Assembly (NCBI GenBank): GCA_963831705.1
Contig: CAWHRE010000010.1
Location: 1,798,001 to 1,862,000 of the forward strand
Reading direction: 5' to 3'
Source: DASQPR01 sp963831705
Lineage (GTDB): Bacteria > Actinomycetota > Actinomycetes > Mycobacteriales > Micromonosporaceae
Length of the DNA: 64,000 nucleotides
Made by a program: the position numbers and the translations under genes. The notes under the pieces are model-generated. The model did not search any database. It was not told the DNA's origin and saw only the letters and a list, made by a program, of their open reading frames with translations. Below, one piece after another: positions 1-7,243 of this stretch (positions are counted from its first letter, which is position 1; each line of letters starts with the position of its first letter).

Positions 1-2
1 GC

Positions 3-2204
3 GAATCCGATGGCGTCCACATCGACTCGGGCGCATCCAACATCGTGCTTTCCACGAATAACGTCAACGCCCGCCACGTCGGTATCGCCGCCAACGGCGC
101 TCAGCACGTGTCGATCACCAGCAACACCATCTGGACCCAAGGCGGCAACGGCGTAACGCTCACCGGCGGCTCGAATGCGACGCTGGAAAACAATGTCCTG
201 ACCACGATCAGCTACACCAACGCCCCGGGCGTGGGCATCGTTGTGGCGGCGGACTCATTGTCGACGGTGCACGTCGACTACAACGCAATGGACTCTCGTG
301 GCGGCGGAGCCGACTACATGTGGGGTGGCAAGGCCTACGTGACACCGGCCGCGTTCACCGCGGCCACGGGGCAGGGCGTCCACGACGTGAATGCTCCGGG
401 CGGCCTGGCCGAAGGCTCGCCGGCGGTCGATTCCGCTGATGTCAACGCCGTCGGAGAGCTGAGCATCGATTACACCAATCGGCCGCGACGGGACGACCCA
501 TTGGTGGCGAATACCGGTGCCGGCTCCTCGACCTATTACGACCGCGGTGCGGTCGAACTACAGGACTCTATTTCGTTCCCCGCACAGCCGAGCCCACCTC
601 CCGCAGGCGTGGTGCCGTGGACCTACGCGGCCCCGGCCGCAACCTCGGCCTGGGGAGAGCCGTTGACGGTGACGACGAACTACGGCGACGGCAGCGCTCC
701 GGTCACGTCGACGGGTACAGCGCCGCCGCACACGTACACCGCGACCGGAACGTACTACGTGTCGGCAATGGCGACGGACACCGACGGCACGGTTGGATAC
801 ACCCCCACCGAGTGGGTGGTGGCGGCGACCCCATCGGCCTCGCAGCTTTCCATCGCAGCCGCTTTGCAGCAGGAGTCCCCGACAACGTACGACCTGGACA
901 CGTTGCAGTTCACGTTCTCGCTACCGGACTCGTTCGAGGCCTATGGCAACACGTTGGTCGACTTCGGAGACGGATCGACGCCCCAGTTGGCGTACGACGG
1001 CATGACCCACAGCTACTTCCAGCCCGGCTACTACACGGTGAGCGTGAGCAGGACGGACGTTCTCGGCCGGATCTCGACCGCAAGTACGGTGGTAGCCGCC
1101 GGTCTGGGCTTCGCGGCCCGGACGCCCATCCGTGACTACGACACGCGCCAGGCCAAGAAGCAGATCCCGGGTCATGGCACGCTCCAGCTTTCCGCCGATC
1201 AACTGCACGCCACCGGCGCTGCGGTCGTGCTCAACACGACGGTCACGAACGCCGCACAGAGCGGTTACCTGGTCGTGTATCCGGGCGGGACGAATCGCCC
1301 GAACGCCTCGGTCGAGAACTTCGCGGCCCACCAGACCGTGGCGAACCAGAGCACCGACCTGATCAACGGAACCCTGAACTTCTACAACGCGAGCGCCGGG
1401 CCAATCGACCTGATCGTGGATACGTTCGGGTCGCAGGCGGTCGGCCCGTCGCTGGCAAGTTACAAGCCGATCGGTCCGACTCGAGCCCTGGACACCCGTG
1501 GTGGCGCGGCCGTCGCCGGCGGCGGCACGGCAACGGTCGACGTGGCCGCGGTCGGCGTACCGGCGGATGCGCAGGACGTCGTCCTCAACATCACGACCAC
1601 GAATACGCACAGCAGCGGGTACCTCAGCGCGTACGCGCCGGGCAGCACCACAACGACCTCGGTGTCCAACTGGGCGTCCGGGCAGACCGTTGCGAACCTC
1701 GTGGTGGTACCGGTCGCCGGTGGCAAGGTGACGTTGAAGAACTACGGATCCGGCACGGTGAACTTCATCGCCGACGTGGCCGGCTATTACAGCGTGCGGA
1801 CCACGCCGGACCAGACCGTGTACATGCCGGTTGCGCCGACACGGATCATGGATACCCGTACCGGAGCCGGCGTCGCGGGCCATGTTGCCCAGCTCGCACC
1901 GGGTCAGACCATCAAGCTGATGATCAGCGGCAAGTCGGGCGTACCGGTGAGCGGGGTGACCGCCGCGGCCTTGAACCTCACCGCGACCGCGGCCAAGGGC
2001 GGCGGATTCCTCGTCGTGTACCCGGACGGTACGACCCGGCCGACCGCCTCCAGCTTGAACTTCGTCGGGTCAGCCTCGGTGGCGAACGCCAGTACGATGC
2101 CCATCGGCGCGGATGGGGCGATCGACATCCACAACGGTGGCAACTATTCCGTCGATGTCATCGTCGACCTGGAGGGCACCTATTTCGCGTACCCGACCGG
2201 CTGA
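3..2204 (+). CDS. Secreted beta-helix / PKD / repeat protein (5' partial)
   Basis: The frame is open from the window edge, so the true start lies upstream. The first ~115 visible residues have the short Asn/Gly/Ser/Thr-rich repeats of a right-handed parallel beta-helix. Two PKD-like modules follow (roughly residues 195-345, with NYGDGSAP and DFGDGSTP turns). The rest is three tandem modules of about 118 residues, each opening with a P(T/I)R-x-x-DTR signature (near residues 360, 477 and 597 counted from the GTG at 45). Such modules are typical of large secreted actinobacterial surface proteins. I infer an extracellular or cell-wall role, perhaps glycan binding. No C-terminal anchor is visible. 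A strong hairpin follows the stop. Confidence 0.8.
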   Translation, partial: ESDGVHIDSGASNIVLSTNNVNARHVGIAANGAQHVSITSNTIWTQGGNGVTLTGGSNATLENNVLTTISYTNAPGVGIVVAADSLSTVHVDYNAMDSRGGGADYMWGGKAYVTPAAFTAATGQGVHDVNAPGGLAEGSPAVDSADVNAVGELSIDYTNRPRRDDPLVANTGAGSSTYYDRGAVELQDSISFPAQPSPPPAGVVPWTYAAPAATSAWGEPLTVTTNYGDGSAPVTSTGTAPPHTYTATGTYYVSAMATDTDGTVGYTPTEWVVAATPSASQLSIAAALQQESPTTYDLDTLQFTFSLPDSFEAYGNTLVDFGDGSTPQLAYDGMTHSYFQPGYYTVSVSRTDVLGRISTASTVVAAGLGFAARTPIRDYDTRQAKKQIPGHGTLQLSADQLHATGAAVVLNTTVTNAAQSGYLVVYPGGTNRPNASVENFAAHQTVANQSTDLINGTLNFYNASAGPIDLIVDTFGSQAVGPSLASYKPIGPTRALDTRGGAAVAGGGTATVDVAAVGVPADAQDVVLNITTTNTHSSGYLSAYAPGSTTTTSVSNWASGQTVANLVVVPVAGGKVTLKNYGSGTVNFIADVAGYYSVRTTPDQTVYMPVAPTRIMDTRTGAGVAGHVAQLAPGQTIKLMISGKSGVPVSGVTAAALNLTATAAKGGGFLVVYPDGTTRPTASSLNFVGSASVANASTMPIGADGAIDIHNGGNYSVDVIVDLEGTYFAYPTG

Positions 2205-2210
2205 GTTCCG

Positions 2211-2244
2211 GACGGCGAGCGCATGCACGAATGCGCTCGCCGTC
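2211..2244 (+). terminator. Hairpin terminator after the secreted repeat protein
   Basis: A perfect 14-bp stem (arms 2211-2224 and 2231-2244) with a 6-base loop lies 6 bases after the stop codon. There is no U-tract, as is usual for high-GC actinobacteria. Confidence 0.75.
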
Positions 2245-2310
2245 GTCCGGCGCAATCGTTGACGAGCTTGTACTCCGAATCTTCCCGCTTGTCGGGCAGA
2301 TCGACTCGTC

Positions 2311-2339
2311 TTGTGGTATGACGCGCTCGGGTCTACCCT
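2311..2339 (+). promoter_or_regulatory. Candidate promoter of the PhyH-type dioxygenase
   Basis: TTGTGG (2311-2316) and TACCCT (2334-2339) are separated by 17 bases, about 70 bases before the TTG start at 2409. This is a pattern match only. Confidence 0.35.
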
Positions 2340-2408
2340 AACGATTTTCGAGGTTGCTTAGGCACCGAGCCCATACGTCCACGTCATTGCCCATACGGGG
2401 AGATCAGG

Positions 2409-3239
2409 TTGAGCGCGACACCCAAGGTCGATGTCCCAGCGTTCTGGGAGAACGGCTACCAGATCGTCCGCAACGTGTACACGCCGGCCGAGATCGCGAA
2501 GCTGCGCGAGGACGCCTTCGCGTCGCAGGGCCAGGGTCCACGTGAGTTGCTCGCGAATCCGCGCCTCCGCCGCGTACTGACGGATGGCCGGATGGTCGAC
2601 ATCGCCCGTCAGATCCTCGGCTCCGACGAGATCGTCTACACCGGCGACAGCTCGTTCACGATCAACGCCACCGGCCGCGGCTACCACAAGGACAACGCCG
2701 ACCGCGCTGACCCGAAGGGGCCGGACTGGAATGGCCGTTACACGGTCCTGCGTTTCGGAATTTACCTTCAAGACCACTACCGGCACAGCGGTGGACTCAA
2801 CCTTCGGGTGGGGTCGCACGACGTGTGCTCTAACCAGCAGGGCAAGAACCTGTACGTCCGTTCGCGGGTTGGCGACGTCGGCGTATGGAGCCTGCGTACC
2901 ACGCACAGCGGCAACGCGGCGTTGCCGCGGGTGCTCCACTCGGTACACCCGAAGCCGGCCGCGATGGACAAGTACCCGAAGTGGATCGAGGCGCCTCGGG
3001 ACGGTGACCGGATCGCGCTGTTCGCAGCACTCGGCCTGGACGACGCGCATCATGATCGGTACGTCGAGTACCTGAAGTCGCGTACCTACATGGTCGACAT
3101 CTGGAATCAGTCGATCTACGACGCCGACGCGTTGGCCGAGGCGGACAAGGCTGGCCTGAAGGTCCGCGACGTCCGGACCGAGATCGAAGGCGATGACACC
3201 GTCGGAAAGAACGAGGGCTGGCAGCCGATCCCCTACTAA
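2409..3239 (+). CDS. Phytanoyl-CoA dioxygenase (PhyH) family protein
   Basis: The 276-residue product fits the Fe(II)/2-oxoglutarate dioxygenase family of the phytanoyl-CoA hydroxylase type. The HxD iron-ligand motif is HKD at residues 93-95, and conserved His residues follow in the 166-180 region (TTHSGNA, VLHSVHP). These enzymes hydroxylate a small or lipid substrate using O2 and 2-oxoglutarate. The substrate cannot be told from sequence. The TTG start at 2409 is chosen because a GGGGAGATCAGG Shine-Dalgarno region precedes it directly. It stands alone, followed by a long inverted repeat, so it is probably monocistronic. Confidence 0.8.
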   Translation: MSATPKVDVPAFWENGYQIVRNVYTPAEIAKLREDAFASQGQGPRELLANPRLRRVLTDGRMVDIARQILGSDEIVYTGDSSFTINATGRGYHKDNADRADPKGPDWNGRYTVLRFGIYLQDHYRHSGGLNLRVGSHDVCSNQQGKNLYVRSRVGDVGVWSLRTTHSGNAALPRVLHSVHPKPAAMDKYPKWIEAPRDGDRIALFAALGLDDAHHDRYVEYLKSRTYMVDIWNQSIYDADALAEADKAGLKVRDVRTEIEGDDTVGKNEGWQPIPY

Positions 3240-3248
3240 AAGCGACCG

Positions 3249-3305
3249 GCAAATGACTGTGGCGACTTGAGCTGAAATTCCGGCCAAGTCGCCACGATCA
3301 TTTGC
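3249..3305. repeat. Long inverted repeat (21-base arms)
   Basis: Arms at 3249-3269 and 3285-3305 match at 19 of 21 positions and flank a 15-base loop. It begins 10 bases after the dioxygenase stop, so it may terminate that gene. The arms are longer than those of other terminators here, and the sequence is unrelated to the four-copy palindrome family elsewhere in the window. Confidence 0.7.
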
Positions 3306-3337
3306 GTCACATTCTTCGTACGCCTCAAGGGCTGGCG

Positions 3338-3353
3338 TTGACACCGGCGTCAA
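3338..3353. promoter_or_regulatory. Putative MerR operator
   Basis: TTGACACCGGCGTCAA is a 16-base palindrome with one mismatched pair, 16 bases before the merR-type start codon. Its left half is a perfect -35 hexamer (TTGACA). MerR regulators bind dyads in the promoter spacer, so autoregulation from this site is likely. Confidence 0.55.
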
Positions 3354-3369
3354 GGTTTACCGTTGCCAC

Positions 3370-3756
3370 ATGCGGATAGGTGAGCTGGCCGAGCGGGCCG
3401 GTACGAGCGCTCGGACGCTGCGGTATTACGAATCCCAGGGCATCCTGAGCACCCGTCGCGACGCCAACGGGTACCGGGACTACGACGCCGACGACCTTCG
3501 TTTGGTGGCCGAGATCCGGTCGCTACTTGCGATGGGATTCGGTCTGGACGAGACCCGACCGTTCGTCGAGTGCCTGCGCGCGGGCAACGAGTCCGGCGCG
3601 GTCTGTCCGGACTCGATCGAGTTGCTGCGTCGCCGGCTCGCCGATCTCGATCACTACATCTCCGCCATGCAAGCCGTTCGCGCGCAGGTCAATGAGCAAC
3701 TAACCGATGCGGTACGAGGAGCGATGGGATGTGGCCACGTTGGAAGCTGTGACTGA
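3370..3756 (+). CDS. MerR family transcriptional regulator
   Basis: The 128-residue product starts with a MerR winged-helix domain (IGELAERAGTSARTLRYYE at residues 3-21). A helical linker follows, and the C-terminus ends with Cys-containing GCGHVGSCD. Two further Cys lie at about residues 69 and 79. MerR proteins with clustered Cys often sense redox state or metals, which fits the thioredoxin gene that overlaps its 3' end. A dyad with a -35 hexamer sits just upstream. The ligand is not determined; a thiol/oxidative signal is my inference. Confidence 0.8.
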   Translation: MRIGELAERAGTSARTLRYYESQGILSTRRDANGYRDYDADDLRLVAEIRSLLAMGFGLDETRPFVECLRAGNESGAVCPDSIELLRRRLADLDHYISAMQAVRAQVNEQLTDAVRGAMGCGHVGSCD

Positions 3757-4084
3757 CTCGACGTTCGACGAGGTAGTGCTGGGCAGCGAGATCCCGGTAT
3801 TCGTCGACTTCTGGGCCGAGTGGTGCCCGCCGTGCCACCGGATCGCTCCGGTCTTGGACGAACTCGCGATCGAGTACGCGGGACGGATCCGGTTCGTGAA
3901 GGTCGACGTCGATGACAACCCGATGGTCGCCCGCCGGTACGGCATCATGTCGATGCCCACGCTGAGTGTCTTCCGAGCCGGCGCCGTGGTGTCACAGAAG
4001 GTCGGCGCGGTGCCGAAGAGCAGGCTGCGCGAACAGCTCGATGCCGGTCTGGCCGACGCCGATGCCGTGCCGTCCCAGGCGTGA
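3731..4084 (+). CDS. Thioredoxin with WCPPC active site
   Basis: A 117-residue thioredoxin-fold protein: FVDFWAEWCPPCHRIAPVL carries the redox centre WCPPC at residues 31-35, and SMPTLSVF contains the cis-Pro. Classical thioredoxins have WCGPC; Pro at the second variable position usually shifts the redox potential or partner choice. The frame extends upstream to 3707, but GTG at 3731 is preferred because GAGGAG lies 9 bases before it and ATLEAVTDSTFDEVV matches the usual N-terminus. It overlaps the MerR gene by 26 bases, so the two are co-transcribed and probably translationally coupled. Confidence 0.88.
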   Translation: MATLEAVTDSTFDEVVLGSEIPVFVDFWAEWCPPCHRIAPVLDELAIEYAGRIRFVKVDVDDNPMVARRYGIMSMPTLSVFRAGAVVSQKVGAVPKSRLREQLDAGLADADAVPSQA

Positions 4085-4969
4085 AACCAGCGCCGGCGAC
4101 AGATAGAGCGATTCGATCGTGCGTGCCGCGATCCCGTTGAGCGTTGCCTGCGATGACCGACCGGCGTCGACGTGGAGATGCACCAGCCCCAGACGGGAAG
4201 CGAGCGGCGACCCGTACGCGCGGTCGCCGCTCGTGCCGTCGTACGAGACGATGAACGACGTTTCACGTGCAACAGCGGCGTCAAGCGCAGCGATGAACGA
4301 GTCACGGGACAAACCAGCGACATAGCGGTGATCTCGTGTCGTGGTGACGCCCTGGTACGGCGGATCCATGTAGACGACATCGGTCGGGCGTGCGGAGGCG
4401 AGCGCTTCCGCATAGTCGCGGGTGGCGACCTGGCAGCCCGCCAGCGTGGCGGCCGTGGCGACGAGTCGCTGCCGCATCGCGGCCGGACGAGCGCCGAGGC
4501 GCCGAGCGTCGGCCGCCTGGTTGAATTCGCCGTCACGGTTGTAGCGAACGGCCGCCTTCACGCATCGTGCAAGCAGATACAGCAGGTGCCGAGGCTCGTG
4601 TGTCGTATTGAAGGTGGCACGAACCTGGTCGTACCAGGCGCGCGGATCGGCGAGCTGTTCGGTCCAGAGTTGCTCGTACGCGTCGGCCAACGCTGTCGGG
4701 TCGTCGAGGATGGCACGCCACAGCGCGATCAGCGGTGCGTTGATGTCGCTGATCTCGGCGGTTGTACCGATGCCGAGGTGGCGTGCCGCGATCGAAACCG
4801 CGGCCGAGCCGGCGAACGGTTCGAGCAACCGAGCGGTGTCCGGCGGCAGCAGCGGAACGATCGCGTGCGCCAACAGACGCTTGCTGCCCTGATATGGAAT
4901 CGCGTGCGGGACGTCGGCCAGCCCGGGCAATCGCCTCGGCGGAACGACCGCTACGAGTTGGTCGGCCAC
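3992..4969 (-). CDS. D12-class (Dam-family) N6-adenine DNA methyltransferase
   Basis: The product (325 residues from GTG 4969) has the D12-class layout: an N-terminal PYQGSK motif (about 25-30), SAM-binding motif I EPFAGSAAVS (50-59), RYNRDGEFN (about 142-150) resembling the E. coli Dam segment, and catalytic DPPY (202-205). It methylates adenine N6 in DNA. The target sequence cannot be read from the protein. GTG 4969 overlaps the dcd stop by about 19 bases, suggesting coupled translation; the frame stays open to 5113 inside dcd, so the start is uncertain. No restriction endonuclease is adjacent, so it is a solitary methylase in this window. Its 3' end overlaps the thioredoxin gene by 93 bases, tail to tail. 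Confidence 0.85.
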   Translation of the reverse strand: MADQLVAVVPPRRLPGLADVPHAIPYQGSKRLLAHAIVPLLPPDTARLLEPFAGSAAVSIAARHLGIGTTAEISDINAPLIALWRAILDDPTALADAYEQLWTEQLADPRAWYDQVRATFNTTHEPRHLLYLLARCVKAAVRYNRDGEFNQAADARRLGARPAAMRQRLVATAATLAGCQVATRDYAEALASARPTDVVYMDPPYQGVTTTRDHRYVAGLSRDSFIAALDAAVARETSFIVSYDGTSGDRAYGSPLASRLGLVHLHVDAGRSSQATLNGIAARTIESLYLSPALVSRLGRHGIGVGQTGIELFAQPALRHRADLL

Positions 4970-5550
4970 GTACGCCAGTTCTGCCACGACCGGCTCGGCG
5001 TCGGACCACGCTGGCCCTGGTACCGCGAGCCGTAGACGGCCGAACCGTACGGGTGCTCGGCCTCGGACGTGAGCCGCATGATGCAGAGCTGCCCGATCTT
5101 CATGCCGGGCCACAACTTGATCGGAAGGTTCGCGACGTTCGAGAGTTCGAGCGTGATGTGCCCGGAGAATCCGGGGTCGATGAATCCCGCGGTCGAGTGC
5201 GTCAACAGACCGAGACGCCCGAGGCTGGACTTGCCTTCGACCCGCCCGGCAAGCCGATTGCCGAGAGTGATCACCTCGAGCGTCGACGCCAGTACGAACT
5301 CGCCCGGGTGCAGCACAAACGCCTCGCCGTCGGCGACCTCGACCAGCGATGTCAGCTCGTCCTGCTGGGTCGCGGGATCGATATGCGTATAGAGGTGGTT
5401 GTTGAAGACCCGGAACATGTGGTCAAGCCGGAAGTCGATGCTCGACGGCTGAACGAGCGCCGGATCGAACGGCTCGATCCCCAGCGTGCCGGCCTTGAGT
5501 TCGGCCACGAGGTCACGGTCGGAGAGCAGCACTCCGACACAATAACCCAT
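4951..5550 (-). CDS. dcd: dCTP deaminase (dUTP-forming, probably bifunctional)
   Basis: Very close to actinobacterial Dcd. Conserved blocks are LLSDRDL, LVQPSSIDFRLD, THIDPATQQDELTSLV, RVEGKSSLGRLGLLTHSTAG (catalytic Glu in VEGKSS) and the C-terminal YQGQRGPTPSRS. It deaminates dCTP; the mycobacterial relatives also hydrolyse dUTP to dUMP, supplying thymidylate synthesis. ATG 5550 is chosen because AGAGG lies about 9 bases upstream. The common family start corresponds to GTG 5532, which has no separate ribosome site. It is followed in the same direction by the overlapping DNA methyltransferase gene and is divergent from the PPOX-fold gene at 5615. Confidence 0.95.
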   Translation of the reverse strand: MGYCVGVLLSDRDLVAELKAGTLGIEPFDPALVQPSSIDFRLDHMFRVFNNHLYTHIDPATQQDELTSLVEVADGEAFVLHPGEFVLASTLEVITLGNRLAGRVEGKSSLGRLGLLTHSTAGFIDPGFSGHITLELSNVANLPIKLWPGMKIGQLCIMRLTSEAEHPYGSAVYGSRYQGQRGPTPSRSWQNWRTWPTNS

Positions 5551-5614
5551 TTTCTCGTGCCTCTTTCGTGGCGCGTTTTGACGAAATCGTACGTCTGTTC
5601 GATAAAATGAACGC

Positions 5615-6085
5615 ATGGCTACTTGGTCCGACTTCGCCTCCGCCGATCCGGCGCTCGCGGCGTCCATCCGTGCGACGCTCCACCAATACGGCGCCGGGCT
5701 CGGCTACCTGGCGACGATCCGCCCGGATGGCAGTCCGCGCATCCACCCGGTGTCGCCATCGATCGTCGGTGGGCGGCTCTATTGCTGCATCGTCGACTCG
5801 CCGAAGCGGCGTGACCTCGACCGCGACGGCCGCTACGCACTGCATGCCTATCCCGCCGACGACAGTGATGACGAGGCGGGCATTCGCGGCCAAGCGCAGC
5901 TGATCACCGAGCCGGCCCGGATTCGGCAGGTCGCGGCACGGATTCGGGCCGAGCAGTCGATGGACTGGTGGCTCTACGAGATGCAGATCGAAATGGCATT
6001 CCTCGTTCGGCGTGGCGGCCAGGAACGGTCCTACCACCAATGGGTATCGCCGATCCGGCAAAGCGCGCTGGTCAGAGCACGTTAG
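5615..6085 (+). CDS. Pyridoxamine-5'-phosphate-oxidase-fold family protein
   Basis: The 156-residue protein has the split-barrel flavin-binding fold: YLATIRPDGSPRIHPVSPSIVGGRLYCCIVDSPKRRDL is the usual strand pattern and phosphate-binding segment. Members bind FMN, F420 or haem and mostly reduce or oxidise small molecules. The particular cofactor is not evident. It is divergent from dcd with 64 bases between starts and tail to tail with the DUF4395 gene, overlapping it by 4 bases. Confidence 0.8.
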   Translation: MATWSDFASADPALAASIRATLHQYGAGLGYLATIRPDGSPRIHPVSPSIVGGRLYCCIVDSPKRRDLDRDGRYALHAYPADDSDDEAGIRGQAQLITEPARIRQVAARIRAEQSMDWWLYEMQIEMAFLVRRGGQERSYHQWVSPIRQSALVRAR

Positions 6086-6591
6086 ACCGTGACGCGAGGG
6101 CGAGCCCAGATGTCGCTGCACTCCTCGCAGATCTCCTCGGGGATCACGCCGACTCGCATGAGCAGCCCGAATACCTGACAGCCGAGGCAAATCGCGAACA
6201 CCGACTCCAGGGTGGCTGCGACGATGAGGAGGCCGAGCACGATATAGGCCGCGGTGGTCAGGCCGAAACCAACAGCGAGGATCGCGGCGGTAACCGAGAA
6301 AGCTACGCCCATACCTTGCGCGAACCGCTTGGGCGGACCGGAAACAAGCTTCGCGGGTACGCGCAACAGTGGCGTGATCACGCGCGTCGAAAGCTGCCCG
6401 AGCGGGCTGAGTGTCGGCCCGGTCAACACCCGGGCGATGAACCCATACGCGATCACGATCGTCATCCACCGCAGGTCGAAGATGATCGTCAGAGCCGACA
6501 GGACGACGACGCCACCGGCCACGATTCGAGCCGATACCTCGTTGACCGGGTTCGGGAACGAGAACACGTCCCGTGCGTTGAGCTTCGCCAT
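6082..6591 (-). CDS. DUF4395 family membrane protein
   Basis: The 169-residue protein has about four hydrophobic segments (near 23-52, 98-112 and 114-137). Two Cys pairs lie near the C-terminus, CLGC (about 137-140) and CEEC (about 156-159), and an N-terminal FPNPVNEVSAR block is typical of DUF4395. Related proteins are often encoded beside thioredoxin-like or sulfurtransferase genes, and the Cys pairs suggest thiol chemistry at the membrane; function is otherwise unknown. Its start faces the palindromic repeat array, which begins about 90 bases upstream and may include its control region. Confidence 0.75.
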   Translation of the reverse strand: MAKLNARDVFSFPNPVNEVSARIVAGGVVVLSALTIIFDLRWMTIVIAYGFIARVLTGPTLSPLGQLSTRVITPLLRVPAKLVSGPPKRFAQGMGVAFSVTAAILAVGFGLTTAAYIVLGLLIVAATLESVFAICLGCQVFGLLMRVGVIPEEICEECSDIWARPRVTV

Positions 6592-6680
6592 GAGTGACCT
6601 CCGACCTGGGCAACAACTGCCTGCTCGGGACTATTCCCTACCGGATAGCTAAACAACGTGTCGTCCCGATTGCCGGGACA

Positions 6681-7225
6681 CGCAGATCTTGGCTGAGAAC
6701 GCGGCGAAGATTGTAGATCTTGGCTGAGGGTCATGAAGACTGCAGATCCTGGCTGAGACGCCGCGCGATCGCAGATCCTTGCTTGGGACGTCGAAGATCG
6801 CAGATCTTGTGCAGAGCGTTCGAAGATCGCGGATCTTGGGCCGGAACGTCCGAAGATCGCGGATCTTGCGCCGGAACGTCCGAAGATCGCGGATCTTGCG
6901 GCCGGAACGTCCGAAGGTCGCGGATCTTGGGCCGGAACGTCCGAAGATCGCGGATCTTGCGCCGGAACGTCCGAAGATCGCGGATCTTGCGCCGGAACGT
7001 TCGAAGATCGCGGATCTTGCGCGGGAACGTTCGAAGATCGCGGATCTTGGCGTGAGTGGATGCTCAGAGCTGCTATTTGTCCAAGATCACGGCACTGCGC
7101 CGCCACTCAGGCCAAGATTTCAGATCATCGCCACGTCTCAACCAAGATCCGCGATCTTCACGGTGCCTTAGCCAAGATCCGCGATCTACGCGTCGCCAGG
7201 AAACCGGATCGCGGCATCGCCACGA
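6681..7225. repeat. Array of ~17 palindromic ~30-bp units with orientation switch
   Basis: Thirteen units run in one orientation (about 6681-7050); the last nine, starting at 6792, 6821, 6851, 6881, 6912, 6942, 6972, 7002 and 7032, are nearly identical. Each contains AAGATC-GCG-GATCTT followed by a TTGsGCCGGAACGTyC-type linker. The spacing is 29-31 bases. After a ~30-base gap, four to five units in the reverse orientation (CCAAGATC..., at 7081, 7112, 7142, 7172 and a degenerate one near 7205) continue to the start of the DUF3626 gene. Every intact unit holds two GATC sites. Units near 6681-6790 are degenerate. No unique spacers are present. It fills the divergent intergenic region between DUF4395 and DUF3626. 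Confidence 0.92.
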
Positions 7226-7243
7226 CTCTGGTGAGATGGCCGC

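Noticed and set aside
3707..3730. Earlier ATG of the thioredoxin gene
   Set aside because: It would add eight residues foreign to the family, and the ribosome site fits GTG 3731.
6720..7171. Long open frames through the palindromic array (repeating RRSRIL-type peptides)
   Set aside because: A ~30-base period leaves frames open by chance. The 29- and 31-base steps change frame, the same peptide appears on both strands, and there is no ribosome site.
6681..7225. CRISPR array
   Set aside because: The units are contiguous palindromes separated by conserved linkers, with no unique spacers, and no cas genes are present.
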